Source of the DNA: Actinomyces oris
GTDB lineage: Bacteria > Actinomycetota > Actinomycetes > Actinomycetales > Actinomycetaceae
NCBI RefSeq assembly: GCF_006546825.1
Contig: NZ_VICC01000001.1
Coordinates: 436,191 to 500,190, forward strand
DNA: 64,000 nucleotides
Direction of reading: 5' to 3'
Shown: positions 38,588 to 47,841 of the stretch, in pieces
Numbering within the stretch: position 1 is the stretch's first letter
Layout of the letters: every line of letters begins with the position of its first letter
The notes under the pieces: model-generated
Told to the model about the DNA's origin: nothing
Seen by the model: only the letters and a program-made list of their open reading frames with translations
The model's database searches: none
Made by a program: the position numbers and the translations under genes

Positions 38588-39570
38588 ACCGCCTGCACTT
38601 CCTCGGCCTCAGGCTCGTCCGCACCCTGGCGACCCTCGTCATCATCGTCTTCATCACCTTCGCCATCTTCTCCCTGTGGCCCTCCGACCCGGCCACCCTG
38701 GCCTGCGGCCGGCCCTGCACCCCGGAGAACCTCGAGCGCGCCCGCGCCTTCATGGGGTACGACCTGCCCTGGTACACCCAGTTCTGGCACTACCTCCAGG
38801 GCATCATCGGGGGGCGCACCTTCGGTGAGGGCTCCGGCGCCATCGCCTGCGCCTCCCCCTGCCTGGGCTACTCCTTCCGCCTGTCGACGCCGGTCAGCGA
38901 GCTTGTGGCCACCCGACTGCCGGTGACCGCCTCGATCGCCGTGGGCGCCGCCGTCCTGTGGCTGGCCATCGGCGTGGGCGCCGGCGTCGTCTCCGCCCTC
39001 AGACGCGGCTCACGCCTGGACCGCACCATCATGACCGGAACGGTCCTGGGCATCTCCTCACCCGCCTACCTCGTAGGGCTGCTGGGCATCCTCCTGTTCG
39101 GCTTCACCCTCGACATGGTGCCGGTCTCCGGCTACGTCCCCTTCGCCGACAGCCCCGTGGACTGGGCCTGGCACCTCATCCTGCCCTGGTGCGTCCTCGC
39201 CCTCATCTCCGCGGCCGTCTACGCCCGCATGGTGCGTGGCGAGATGCTGGAGAACCTCGGCGAGGACTACGTGCGCACCGCGCGCGCCGTCGGCCTGCCC
39301 GAGCGCCGCGTCGTCGGCCGCCACGTGATGCGCAACATCTCCCTGCCGGTGGTCACCTACTTCGCCCTCGACCTGGGTGGCCTGCTGGGCGGCGCGGTCA
39401 TCACCGAACGCGTCTTCTCCATGCAGGGCCTGGGCGCCCTCCTCATGGACGCCGTCGGCACCTCCGACGTCCCCGTCGTCATGGGGGTCACCCTGGTCGC
39501 CGCCGCCTTCGTCGTCGTCGCCAACCTTGTGGCCGACGCCGTCGCCACCCTCATCGACCCCCGTCTCTGA
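38584..39570 (+). CDS. Dipeptide/oligopeptide ABC transporter permease (DppB/OppB-like)
   Basis: 328 residues. N-terminal helix LVRTLATLVIIVFITFAIFS, a large external loop (about residues 35-105) with four cysteines (ACGRPC, CASPC) that could form disulfides, then five helices. The EAA loop is RTARAVGLPERRVVGRHVMR. The end ITERVFSMQGLGALL is typical of DppB. Overlaps the upstream gene by 4 bases. The Cys-containing external loop is less usual for DppB and may relate to ligand or redox conditions. Confidence 0.9.
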   Translation: MNRLHFLGLRLVRTLATLVIIVFITFAIFSLWPSDPATLACGRPCTPENLERARAFMGYDLPWYTQFWHYLQGIIGGRTFGEGSGAIACASPCLGYSFRLSTPVSELVATRLPVTASIAVGAAVLWLAIGVGAGVVSALRRGSRLDRTIMTGTVLGISSPAYLVGLLGILLFGFTLDMVPVSGYVPFADSPVDWAWHLILPWCVLALISAAVYARMVRGEMLENLGEDYVRTARAVGLPERRVVGRHVMRNISLPVVTYFALDLGGLLGGAVITERVFSMQGLGALLMDAVGTSDVPVVMGVTLVAAAFVVVANLVADAVATLIDPRL

Positions 39571-39673
39571 GCAGCCTCACGAAGGCCCATCCCACTTCTC
39601 CTCCGGCGCCGACGGCGTCGGGACCCCGACCGGCGACCCACCACGGGCCGACCGCAGCACAGGAAGGACACCC

Positions 39674-41350
39674 ATGTCTCACCACCACCGCACCCTCATC
39701 GCCTCCCGCCGCGCCTTCCTGGCCGGAACCGGCATGACCGCCCTAACTGCGCTGACCCTGGCCGCCTGCGGGGCCAACTCACGCTCATCCTCGGGCGCCT
39801 CGGCCAGCGCCAAGGCCGGCGGCAACCTCACCATCCTGACCTCGGCCACCGACGTCGGCTGGGATCCCGCCAAGAGCCAGTCGATGCCCATGACCTCCCT
39901 CGGCCTGGTCCACCGGCGTCTGACCACCTGGAAGCTGGAGCCCGGCAAGCCCGTCGAGCTCGCCCCCGACTTGGCCACCGACACCGGCAAGGCCTCCGAC
40001 GACGGCCGGACCTGGACCTTCACCCTCAAGAAGGGCCTCAAGCTCTCCGACGGCACGGCCATCACCTCGGCCCACATCAAGCACGGCGTCGAGCGCTCCT
40101 TCGCGCCGGCCCTCTCCGGGGGCCTGGGCTACCACAAGTCCCTCCTGGCCGGCGCCGAGGGCTACCAGGGCCCGTACTCCGGCGCCCACCTGAGCTCGAT
40201 CGAGACCCCCGACGAGTCCACCATCGTCTTCCACCTGGCGCGCGCCTTCGGCGACTGGCCCTGGATCGTCGCCCAGCCGGCCTTCTCACCGGTGCCCGAG
40301 GGCGACGACCCCGCCACCTACTCCCACGCACCCATCGCCTCGGGGCCCTACCAGATCGACCAGTACAAGCAGGGCTCCTCCATCACCCTCAAGCGCAACC
40401 CGCACTGGTCCAAGGACACCGACAGCATCCGTCTGGCCCTGCCCGACACCTTCACCTTCTCGCTCGGCCAGGACGAGACCACCTCCGCTCAGCGGCTCAT
40501 CGCCGACTCCGGCGAGGACCGCAACGCCTTCGGTGCCGACCGCGTCTCGGCCGCCCAGCTCGCCCAGGTCTCAGCCAACGAGAGCGCCAAGTCCCGCTTG
40601 GCCACCAGCCCCGAGGGCGGGCCGCTGGCCTTCCTGGCCATCAACGTCCAGCGCGTCAGCGATGTCAACGTGCGCAAGGCCATCGCCCACGCGGTCGACA
40701 AGGCCGCCGTCGTCGCCGCCCTGGGTGGGGAGCTCGGCGCCCAGGCCGCCTCCACCTACATCACCCCGGGGATTCCCGGCCGCCAGAGCTACGACCTCTA
40801 CCCTCACGACGCCGCCAAGGCCAAGGGGCTCCTGACCGGCAAGACCGTGCCGGCCCTGGTCCTGCTCACCGACAACGGCGCCGCCTCCAAGGCGATGGCC
40901 GAGGCCGTGGGCCAGTCCCTCAAGGAGGTGGGCCTGACGGTCACCATCGAGCCGGTTGAGCCCGACACCTTCACCGAGCGCGCCACCAAGGGTGATGGCT
41001 CCACCTACGACCTGGCGATCGCCAACTGGAACCCGGACTACCCCTCCGCCAACGCCAACATCCAGCCCCTGTTCGCCTCCTCCGAGATCGGCTCGGGCGG
41101 CTCCAACTACGCCCGCTACTCCAACGCGGAGGTCGACGCCGCCATCGCCCAGGCCCAGGCCAACCTCGACGCCAAGGCCGCGCAGGCCCAGTGGGCGGCC
41201 CTGGACCGCAAGATCGCCGAGGAGGTGCCCGTGGTGCCCCTGGCCTACCGGCGCAACTCCTTCCTGCACGGCTCGGGAGTGGCCGGGTTCTTCGTCGAGT
41301 CCTACCCCGCCTACCCCAGCTACCAGGTGATCGGAGTGAGCGCCTCATGA
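39674..41350 (+). CDS. Peptide ABC transporter substrate-binding lipoprotein (SBP_bac_5)
   Basis: 558 residues from ATG 39674, preceded by AGGAAGGA. Signal with Arg pair (SRRAFLAGTGM) and lipobox LAAC (Cys about 35). SBP_bac_5 features: DVGWDPAKSQSMP at the start, LAPDLATDTGKASDDGRTWT and FTLKKGLKLSDGTAITSAHI, then NVRKAIAHAVDKAAVVAALGG and YDLAIANWNPDYPSANANI. It binds peptides (or nickel/glutathione-like ligands in some homologues) outside the cell and delivers them to the DppBC-like permeases. ATGA overlap with the ATPase gene. Confidence 0.92.
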   Translation: MSHHHRTLIASRRAFLAGTGMTALTALTLAACGANSRSSSGASASAKAGGNLTILTSATDVGWDPAKSQSMPMTSLGLVHRRLTTWKLEPGKPVELAPDLATDTGKASDDGRTWTFTLKKGLKLSDGTAITSAHIKHGVERSFAPALSGGLGYHKSLLAGAEGYQGPYSGAHLSSIETPDESTIVFHLARAFGDWPWIVAQPAFSPVPEGDDPATYSHAPIASGPYQIDQYKQGSSITLKRNPHWSKDTDSIRLALPDTFTFSLGQDETTSAQRLIADSGEDRNAFGADRVSAAQLAQVSANESAKSRLATSPEGGPLAFLAINVQRVSDVNVRKAIAHAVDKAAVVAALGGELGAQAASTYITPGIPGRQSYDLYPHDAAKAKGLLTGKTVPALVLLTDNGAASKAMAEAVGQSLKEVGLTVTIEPVEPDTFTERATKGDGSTYDLAIANWNPDYPSANANIQPLFASSEIGSGGSNYARYSNAEVDAAIAQAQANLDAKAAQAQWAALDRKIAEEVPVVPLAYRRNSFLHGSGVAGFFVESYPAYPSYQVIGVSAS

Positions 41351-43317
41351 GCCGGCAGACCCAGGGCGCCCGCGCGCAGTCCACTGACGTACCGGTCGCC
41401 GACGACGCGGCGCTGAGCCTGCGCGGCTTCGGCGTCACCTTCGCCGGCTCCGATACTCCCGCCTCCACCGGCATCGACCTGGACCTTCGGCCCGGACGCG
41501 TCCAGGCCCTCGTGGGAGAGTCCGGCTCCGGGAAGTCGGTGACCGCCCTGGGCGCCCTGGGTCTGCTCCCTCCCACCGCCACCGTCACCGGCTCGGCGCG
41601 CGTCATCGACCCCGACGCGGCCCGCCAGGCCGGCCGGGACGGCGGAGAGTCCGGAACCGCGGACGCCGTCGAGCTCGTGGGGGCCTCGCGCCCGGTGCTC
41701 GACGACGTGCGTGGACGCCTCGTCGGCACGATCTTCCAGGAGCCGACCACGGCCCTGGACCCGCTGGAGACCATCGCCTTCCAGATCGGGGAGGCCGTGC
41801 GCGCCCACCCCGACGCCTTCCGGCGGGCCCACGCGAGCGCCGGATCGGATGCCGGCTCCCAGGCCGGTGGCGGGGGCCGACGGCGACCCGGCCGACCCGG
41901 CCTACCCGGCCGGTCGGGCCGGTCAGGCCGGCTCAGCCGCGCCGAGGTCGACGCCAGGGTGCGTGAGCTGCTCGCCCGAGTGGGGCTGGGCGGCCGCAGT
42001 ACGGGCGGGAAGGACAGCGCGGACGATGCCGACGGTGCTGACCGTGCCGATGGTGAAGTGCTCGAGCGCATCGCCCGCTCCTACCCCCACCAGCTCTCCG
42101 GCGGCCAGCTGCAGCGCGCCTGCATCGCCCTGGCCATGGCCTGCGACCCACCGGTCCTCATCGCCGACGAGCCCACCACCGCGCTCGACGTCACCGTCCA
42201 GGCGGGGATCCTCGACCTGTTGCGCTCCCTGACCCGGGACGAGGGCGTGGCGGTCCTCCTCATCACCCACGACATGGCCGTCGTCGCTGATGTGGCCGAC
42301 GACGTCGCCGTCATGCGCCACGGACGCATCGTCGAGCGCGCAGCCGTGCGCGAGATCTTCCAGAGGCCCAGGCACGAGTACACCCGCGAGCTGCTCGCCG
42401 CCGTGCCCCGCCTGGACTCCCTGCGCCAGGAGGACCCCTTCGCCGCGGTCGCCCGCGAGTCCGAGGCACCGGCCAAGGGAGCGGCCGAGCCCGTCGTCGC
42501 CGTTGAGGGACTGAACGTCGTGTACCGCAACGGTCGCCGCACGGTCCACGCCGTGCACGACGCCTCTCTGACGATCGCGCCGGGCGAGGTCCTGGGCCTG
42601 GTGGGCGAGTCCGGATCGGGCAAGTCGACCATCGCCGGGACCCTCACGGGGCTGGTGCCCATCGCCTCGGGCAGTGTGCGTGTCGACGGCGTCGAGGTGG
42701 CCGGGGCCCGGCGCCGCGACCTGCTGCCCGTGCGCCGCTCGACGGGCGTCGTCTACCAGAATCCGGCCTCCTCCCTCAATCCGCGGCGCACCGTGGGGGC
42801 CTCGATCGCCGAGCCCATGCTCATCCACGGCGGCTTCGACTCCCCGGCCAGGCGGGCGCGCGTGCGCGAGCTGCTGGAGGCGGTGCGCCTGCCGGCCGCC
42901 ATGGCCGAGCGCTACCCCCACGAGATGAGCGGTGGCCAGCGCCAGCGGGTGGCGATCGCCCGCGCCCTGGCCCTGGACCCGCGCCTGGTCATCGCCGACG
43001 AGCCCACCAGCGCCCTGGACGTCTCCGTGCAGGCCGTGGTCCTGGACCTGCTGCGAGCCCTGCAGGCTGAGCTGGGGTTCGCCTGCCTGTTCGTCTCCCA
43101 CGACCTGGCCGTCGTCGATTCCATTGCCGCGCGCACGGTGGTGCTCAGCGCAGGCCGCGTCGTGGAGTCCGGACCCACGGAGCAGGTGCTCGCCCGCCCA
43201 CGCGAGGACTACACCCGGCGCCTGGTCATGGCGGTGCCCGTGCCCGATCCGGCCGTGCAGGCCGCCCGCCGCGAGCGCCGTCGAGCCCTCAAGGCCGTGG
43301 AGGGCGTGCACGCGTAG
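41347..43317 (+). CDS. Fused double ABC ATPase of the peptide transporter (DppD-DppF-like)
   Basis: 656 residues with two complete ABC domains. First: Walker A GESGSGKSV (about 57), an Arg/Gly/Pro-rich insert (about 160-200), signature LSGGQLQR, Walker B LIADEPTTALD. Second: Walker A GESGSGKST (about 419), signature MSGGQRQR, Walker B VIADEPTSALD; each is followed by the oligopeptide-type C-terminal segment (RPRHEYTREL, RPREDYTRRL). The fusion replaces the usual two genes. The last 10 codons (ALKAVEGVHA) are part of a DNA repeat shared with the end of the helicase gene at 47284. Confidence 0.93.
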   Translation: MSRQTQGARAQSTDVPVADDAALSLRGFGVTFAGSDTPASTGIDLDLRPGRVQALVGESGSGKSVTALGALGLLPPTATVTGSARVIDPDAARQAGRDGGESGTADAVELVGASRPVLDDVRGRLVGTIFQEPTTALDPLETIAFQIGEAVRAHPDAFRRAHASAGSDAGSQAGGGGRRRPGRPGLPGRSGRSGRLSRAEVDARVRELLARVGLGGRSTGGKDSADDADGADRADGEVLERIARSYPHQLSGGQLQRACIALAMACDPPVLIADEPTTALDVTVQAGILDLLRSLTRDEGVAVLLITHDMAVVADVADDVAVMRHGRIVERAAVREIFQRPRHEYTRELLAAVPRLDSLRQEDPFAAVARESEAPAKGAAEPVVAVEGLNVVYRNGRRTVHAVHDASLTIAPGEVLGLVGESGSGKSTIAGTLTGLVPIASGSVRVDGVEVAGARRRDLLPVRRSTGVVYQNPASSLNPRRTVGASIAEPMLIHGGFDSPARRARVRELLEAVRLPAAMAERYPHEMSGGQRQRVAIARALALDPRLVIADEPTSALDVSVQAVVLDLLRALQAELGFACLFVSHDLAVVDSIAARTVVLSAGRVVESGPTEQVLARPREDYTRRLVMAVPVPDPAVQAARRERRRALKAVEGVHA

Positions 43318-43432
43318 CCGCCGCCGGCCCCACTGCCGGCCCCGCTGCCGGCCCCGCCGTCGCGTTCGTGCCTTATGCCGCGAGATCGAGGGTTAAGGGC
43401 ACGACCTCGCGACCTACCCTACGATCGCGCGG
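43285..43432 (+). repeat. Long direct repeat, copy A (contains R copy 4 at 43379-43432)
   Basis: 148 bp covering the last 10 sense codons and stop of the peptide-transporter ATPase, a GCCGGCCCC tandem stretch, and a complete R palindrome. It matches 47284-47408 in the same orientation with a few substitutions and one 23-24-bp length difference caused by extra tandem units here. It is one border of the helicase-nuclease unit. Confidence 0.85.
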
Positions 43433-43644
43433 GGACAGCGGCTCCTGGGACGAGTGGTGTCCGATCGTGTCGCAGTGCCGTTGTAATCTGCGCTCGTCGG
43501 CCGGAGCAATCCGCATCCCCTGCCCGCATCGGCCGTCCACCGGCGGTCATCGGCGTCCCCATCGACAGGCCTGCGGTGCGCGGGGCGCTCGGGTCGGCCC
43601 AACTGATTCGGGTGAGCGGGTCGACGCACATCCCTACACCACCC

Positions 43645-46600
43645 ATGAACCGCATGAACTCCATGACCTCTGACAATCTGCCCGTTTCCAAGGCGCCCAC
43701 ACCGGTCCAAAACTGGCAGAAGAGTCTGCTCGACCTCTCGCTGCGCAACCCTCTCATCAATCGCACCTCGCGCCATGCCGTGGAGCTGCGCGTCCCGCTG
43801 GCGCTCATCGGCGAGTTCGAGGATCTTGTTAATGACAAGGAATACATCACCCTCGCCGCGGGGCGATACCGGCCTGCGGAGCCGTCCGGTGAGGACCTTC
43901 GCCAGGAGGAGATCCGCGCGGACTCGCTCCTGAAGGAACGAACCGTCGAGGTCGAGCTGACCGCCACCGAGCGCGTGCAACGCCTCCAGGCCCTGGCGAC
44001 CAGCGCCCGCACCGCCGTTGAGGAGACGGGCGCCAACAACCTCTACCTGGCCATCGGCACCCTCCATTGGGACAGCGACAGCAGCCGCCTGCACTCCCCG
44101 CTTATCCTCATCCCGGTCAACCTCGAGCGCACCGGGGACGACTTCAGGCTCATCCTGGACGAGACGGGCGTCTCCACGCCCAACTACTCCTTCCTCGACC
44201 GCTTCGCGCGGGATACCGGCATCGAGCTCACCGAGCTGAGGAGCCCGAAGCTCGACGAGCACGGCATCGACCTGCGGGCCACTCTCGACGGCGTGTGCGA
44301 TCGCCTGCGGCGCGCCGGCTGGGACGACGTCGTCACCCCCACGGTCCACCTGGGACTGTTCCGCTTCTCCACCTACCGCATGTGGAAGGACCTCGAGGAC
44401 CACTGGCCGACGATCGCCGCCAACCCACTCGTCGCCCACCTCATGTCGGGAGGGCGCCAGGACTTCGTGGACCCGGTCGGCCCGGCCGATAGGGACCTCG
44501 ACATCAACGAGGCGACCCAGAACCTGCCCCTGGCCGCGGACTCCACGCAGGCCCGGATCGTGGCCGACGCCGTCGCCGGGCGTAGCCTCGTCGTCGAGGG
44601 ACCGCCCGGAACGGGCAAGTCCCAGACCGTCTCCAACCTCATCTTCCGGGCTCTGGCTACGGGGCGGACCATCATGTTCGTCGCCGAAAAGAAGTCCGCT
44701 CTCGACGTCGTCGCCCGCCGCCTGCGCGAGGAGGCCGGCATCGGGGCCCTGCTGCTCAACCTGCACGACAACGGCATGAAACCGACCGAGGTCCGCCGAG
44801 CCCTGCGCCGCGCCCTGGCCCTGCGGCGAGGAGAGTGCGGAGACGGTGCCGGTTCCGACGTCGATGCCGGCGATGTGGCCGGCCACTCCGACCCGGCTGT
44901 GCTGCGCGCCGAGCTGGCCAGGATCCGCGCTGAGTTCGACACCTACCGCGAAGGCCTGTACAAGCCGGCGCCGGATGGCCCGTCCTATAGCGGAGTCCGA
45001 GAGGTACTTGCCCAGCTCGGGAACTCTGAGGATTCTGCCGATTCTGTGGCTGCCCAGGCCGCCCTGAAGGAGCGGGCCCGAGCCACCGGCCTGGACACCT
45101 TCGACGCCGACGCCCACAACCGGCTCATCGAGCGCTACCGCAGCACCCTCGAAGAGCTGCGGGCAGCACTGACACCCGAGTTGCTCGACGTCGTCCTGAC
45201 CCACCGCGACCAGGTCCTGCAGGACGCCCCCGCCCGCGCCGAGGCGCTGCGCAGCGAGCTCAACCGCCGTCGCAGCGCCATGAGCGTGCGCGAGCTGATC
45301 CGCACCTACGGCGACCTCATCACCGCCCTGACGCCCTGCCTGCTCGTCTCGCCCGACTCGGTGGCGCGATTCTTCCCGGCAGACCGCCGCTACGTGGACA
45401 TCGTCGTCTTCGACGAGGCCTCCCAGATTCGGGTGGCTGATGCCGTGGGCGCCATGGGGCGCGGCCGTAGCGCGGTCGTGGTCGGCGACCCCAAGCAGAT
45501 GCCGCCCGCTCCCGGAGCCGGCGACATCAGAGGGGAGCAGGCGCCTGAGGCCAGCTCCATCCTCACCCGCTGCCTGGACGGCGGCCTGACCCAGCACCGG
45601 CTCACCTGGCACTACCGCAGCCGGGACGAGTCCCTTGTCGCCTTCTCCAACCGCCACTACTACGACGGCCGGCTGCTCACCTTCCCGAGCCCGCTGACGA
45701 TTGTCCCCGGATCCGACGCCGCCCCCGGCGGCCACGGCATCTCGCTGCGGCGGGTCCGCGGCCGCTATTTCCGTCCCGAGGATCGCGCCCGTCACCCCCA
45801 CGTCCAGCCGAACACCAACCCCCTTGAGGCCAAACGCGTGGTGGAGGAGGTGCTCCGGCACGTCGAGGCCTGCCCCGACCGCCTGCCCTCGCTGGGCGTC
45901 ATCACCTTCAACGATCGCCAGCGCGACCTCATCGAGAACAGCCTGCGCGAGGTCGCCTCGCCCCGGGTCATCGAGGCGCTCGACGCTCGTGACGGCCTGT
46001 TCGTCAGGAACCTGGAGAACGTCCAGGGCGAGGAGCGCGACACGATTCTGTTCTCAGCGACCTTTGCCGCTAACGCGCAGGGCGACCTGCCACTGAACTT
46101 CGGGGTTCTCAACCATGCCGGCGGCGAGCGCCGCCTCAACGTGGCTATCACCCGGGCCCGCAGGCAGATCATCGTCTTCACCAGCTTCGACGCCCAGGAC
46201 CTGCACGCTGAGCGCACGGCCCACCGAGGAGTCAAGGACCTGCGCGCCTACCTCCACCAGGCCGCCGAGGGGCGGGCCCCACGGGCCCTGCCAGCCTCGC
46301 AGAGCCCGCTCAACTGGCACCGCCGCGAGATCGCCGAGGCGCTGGAGGCGGCCGGGCTCACGGTCCACACCGGCGTCGGCCACTCCACCTTCGAGATCGA
46401 CCTCGTCCTGGCGCGCGCCGACCAGCCGGACCGCCCCGCCGTGGCCGTCTTACTCGACGGGCCGCAGTGGAACAAGCGGGAGGGTGTCGTCGAACGCGAC
46501 CTGCTCCCGGTCGATGTCCTGCGCACCATGGGCTGGCAGCGGGTCGAGCGGGTCTGGATGCCCGAGTGGCTGGCGGACCGGCAGGCCGTCGTCGCCCGGC

Positions 46601-47316
46601 TTATCGAGGCGGCCGGCGGTCACTGGGTGCCGTCGACGCCGTTGACCGCGGTGTTCGAATCGGAGCGGACCGGGCAGACCGAGGACGCCGCGCCGCTGAC
46701 CGACGACGGTGTGCAGGCCGATGCCCGGGACGGCGCCGATGTGGGCGGCGAAGCGATGGCGCCTGCCTCCGGCCCGCGGACCTCGGGTGAGGAGTACACC
46801 GCTTGGAGCCCGGCAGGTGTGCGCCCCCTGGAGATCCTCGACCGGGCCGGTACCGACGCGGAGGCCAGGAAGGTGCTCATCGAGGTCGCTACCACCATCT
46901 GCCAGGTCGAGGCCCCGATCGCCAGGCGCCGGCTCTACGTCAAGATCTCCCGCGCCTTTGGGCTCTCGCGAACCGTCAAGTCCCGCGAGGAGTCGATCAG
47001 GGCGGCTCTGGGGGAGGCCTTCGCCTACTTCGACGAGGACGGCTTCGTGTGGGCCAGCCGGGATGACGCGCTCGCGGCCCCGTCCTATCGACGCAACGCC
47101 CTGGACCACGTGGACTCCATCGAGGAGATCCATCCCCGCGAGCTGATGGGGCTCATGGCCCAGGCATGTGCGAAGAACCCGGAGTGGGCTTCCCAGGAAG
47201 ACCTGTTCAGGTGGGCGCTCAAGCGTCTGAGTGCGAAAAACCGCAGTCTTGGAGCGCGTGGGGTGGCGGAGGCTCTCACCAAGGCCCTCAAGGCCGTGGA
47301 GGGCGTGCGCGCGTAG
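43645..47316 (+). CDS. DUF4011 - SF1 helicase - MTES/Vsr-like nuclease - DUF3320 protein (Hhe-type defence candidate)
   Basis: 1223 residues from ATG 43645 (43654 and 43663 are alternatives; no clear RBS). Order: DUF4011-like N-terminus (WQKSLLDLSLRNPLINRTSR); Walker A VVEGPPGTGKSQTVSNLI (about 319); Walker B VVFDEASQI (about 586) with VVVGDPKQMPP and LTWHYRSRDESLVAF; motifs V/VI VQGEERDTILFS and NVAITRARRQ (about 831); an REase_MTES_1575/Vsr-like nuclease (about 888-1000: TGVGHSTFEIDLVLA, VLLDGPQWNKREG); a DUF3320 C-terminus (about 1052-1170). Proteins of this architecture are reported as single-gene anti-phage systems (I recall the name Hhe). Only about 260 residues separate Walker A from Walker B, compact for the family, so an in-frame deletion is possible. 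Its last 10 codons lie in the long repeat. Confidence 0.85.
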   Translation: MNRMNSMTSDNLPVSKAPTPVQNWQKSLLDLSLRNPLINRTSRHAVELRVPLALIGEFEDLVNDKEYITLAAGRYRPAEPSGEDLRQEEIRADSLLKERTVEVELTATERVQRLQALATSARTAVEETGANNLYLAIGTLHWDSDSSRLHSPLILIPVNLERTGDDFRLILDETGVSTPNYSFLDRFARDTGIELTELRSPKLDEHGIDLRATLDGVCDRLRRAGWDDVVTPTVHLGLFRFSTYRMWKDLEDHWPTIAANPLVAHLMSGGRQDFVDPVGPADRDLDINEATQNLPLAADSTQARIVADAVAGRSLVVEGPPGTGKSQTVSNLIFRALATGRTIMFVAEKKSALDVVARRLREEAGIGALLLNLHDNGMKPTEVRRALRRALALRRGECGDGAGSDVDAGDVAGHSDPAVLRAELARIRAEFDTYREGLYKPAPDGPSYSGVREVLAQLGNSEDSADSVAAQAALKERARATGLDTFDADAHNRLIERYRSTLEELRAALTPELLDVVLTHRDQVLQDAPARAEALRSELNRRRSAMSVRELIRTYGDLITALTPCLLVSPDSVARFFPADRRYVDIVVFDEASQIRVADAVGAMGRGRSAVVVGDPKQMPPAPGAGDIRGEQAPEASSILTRCLDGGLTQHRLTWHYRSRDESLVAFSNRHYYDGRLLTFPSPLTIVPGSDAAPGGHGISLRRVRGRYFRPEDRARHPHVQPNTNPLEAKRVVEEVLRHVEACPDRLPSLGVITFNDRQRDLIENSLREVASPRVIEALDARDGLFVRNLENVQGEERDTILFSATFAANAQGDLPLNFGVLNHAGGERRLNVAITRARRQIIVFTSFDAQDLHAERTAHRGVKDLRAYLHQAAEGRAPRALPASQSPLNWHRREIAEALEAAGLTVHTGVGHSTFEIDLVLARADQPDRPAVAVLLDGPQWNKREGVVERDLLPVDVLRTMGWQRVERVWMPEWLADRQAVVARLIEAAGGHWVPSTPLTAVFESERTGQTEDAAPLTDDGVQADARDGADVGGEAMAPASGPRTSGEEYTAWSPAGVRPLEILDRAGTDAEARKVLIEVATTICQVEAPIARRRLYVKISRAFGLSRTVKSREESIRAALGEAFAYFDEDGFVWASRDDALAAPSYRRNALDHVDSIEEIHPRELMGLMAQACAKNPEWASQEDLFRWALKRLSAKNRSLGARGVAEALTKALKAVEGVRA

Positions 47317-47408
47317 CCGCCGCCGGCCCCCGCCGTCGCGTTCGTACCTTGTGCCTCGGGATCGAGGGTTAAGGGCACGATCTCGCGACCTACCCTACGA
47401 TCGCGCGG
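47284..47408 (+). repeat. Long direct repeat, copy B (contains R copy 5 at 47355-47408)
   Basis: 125 bp repeating 43285-43432: ALKAVEGV[R/H]A codons and TAG in the same frame, the GCCGGCCCC stretch (shorter here), CGTCGCGTTCGT and a full R palindrome. Border-to-border unit length is 3976 bp (43433-47408), holding only the helicase-nuclease gene and its upstream region. Confidence 0.85.
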
Positions 47409-47841
47409 TTAAACGCCGTTGGGCCACCTGCCGATCACGGAAAGGTCTCGCCGCGCGTCCCAGCAGGGCGGATTGCGCCCGCAGTGACGCCGTGATCCTT
47501 GTCACTTGCTGGCGTTTCCCGGCTCGCCCCGGCACGGCCTCCACCAGGACTTTTCTCCTGTGTGGCGCCGCCGTTGTGGGCGGGCGAGAAGCCATAGCGT
47601 CGGAGGAATGGCAAGGGGGAGTCCTGCCCGGATGTCGAGCCTGGCGATGCCAAAAGATCACGAACAGGTCGCAGTTGAAGTCTCCAGTTGAGTAGCATCC
47701 ACAGTGCTGGCAGCCGTGGGCGCCTCTGCGCTGGGCTCGTGCGTCGGCGTTGTCGCCGGCCCCGGGGTCGCGTGTCTCCCTCCTCGGCAATCGGCGCCTT
47801 CCTCAGTGATAATCCCGATCCTCCACCGCAAGGAGCCTGAC
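47409..47841. other. Gene-free stretch
   Basis: About 430 bp between the helicase unit and the zinc-ribbon gene. I see no coding frame with an RBS, no strong palindrome and no repeat. It may hold the promoter of the downstream cluster. Confidence 0.3.

Noticed and set aside
43375-43644. Longer N-terminus for the helicase-nuclease protein
   Set aside because: The added residues are a translation of the R palindrome and intergenic DNA; the family N-terminus begins after 43645.
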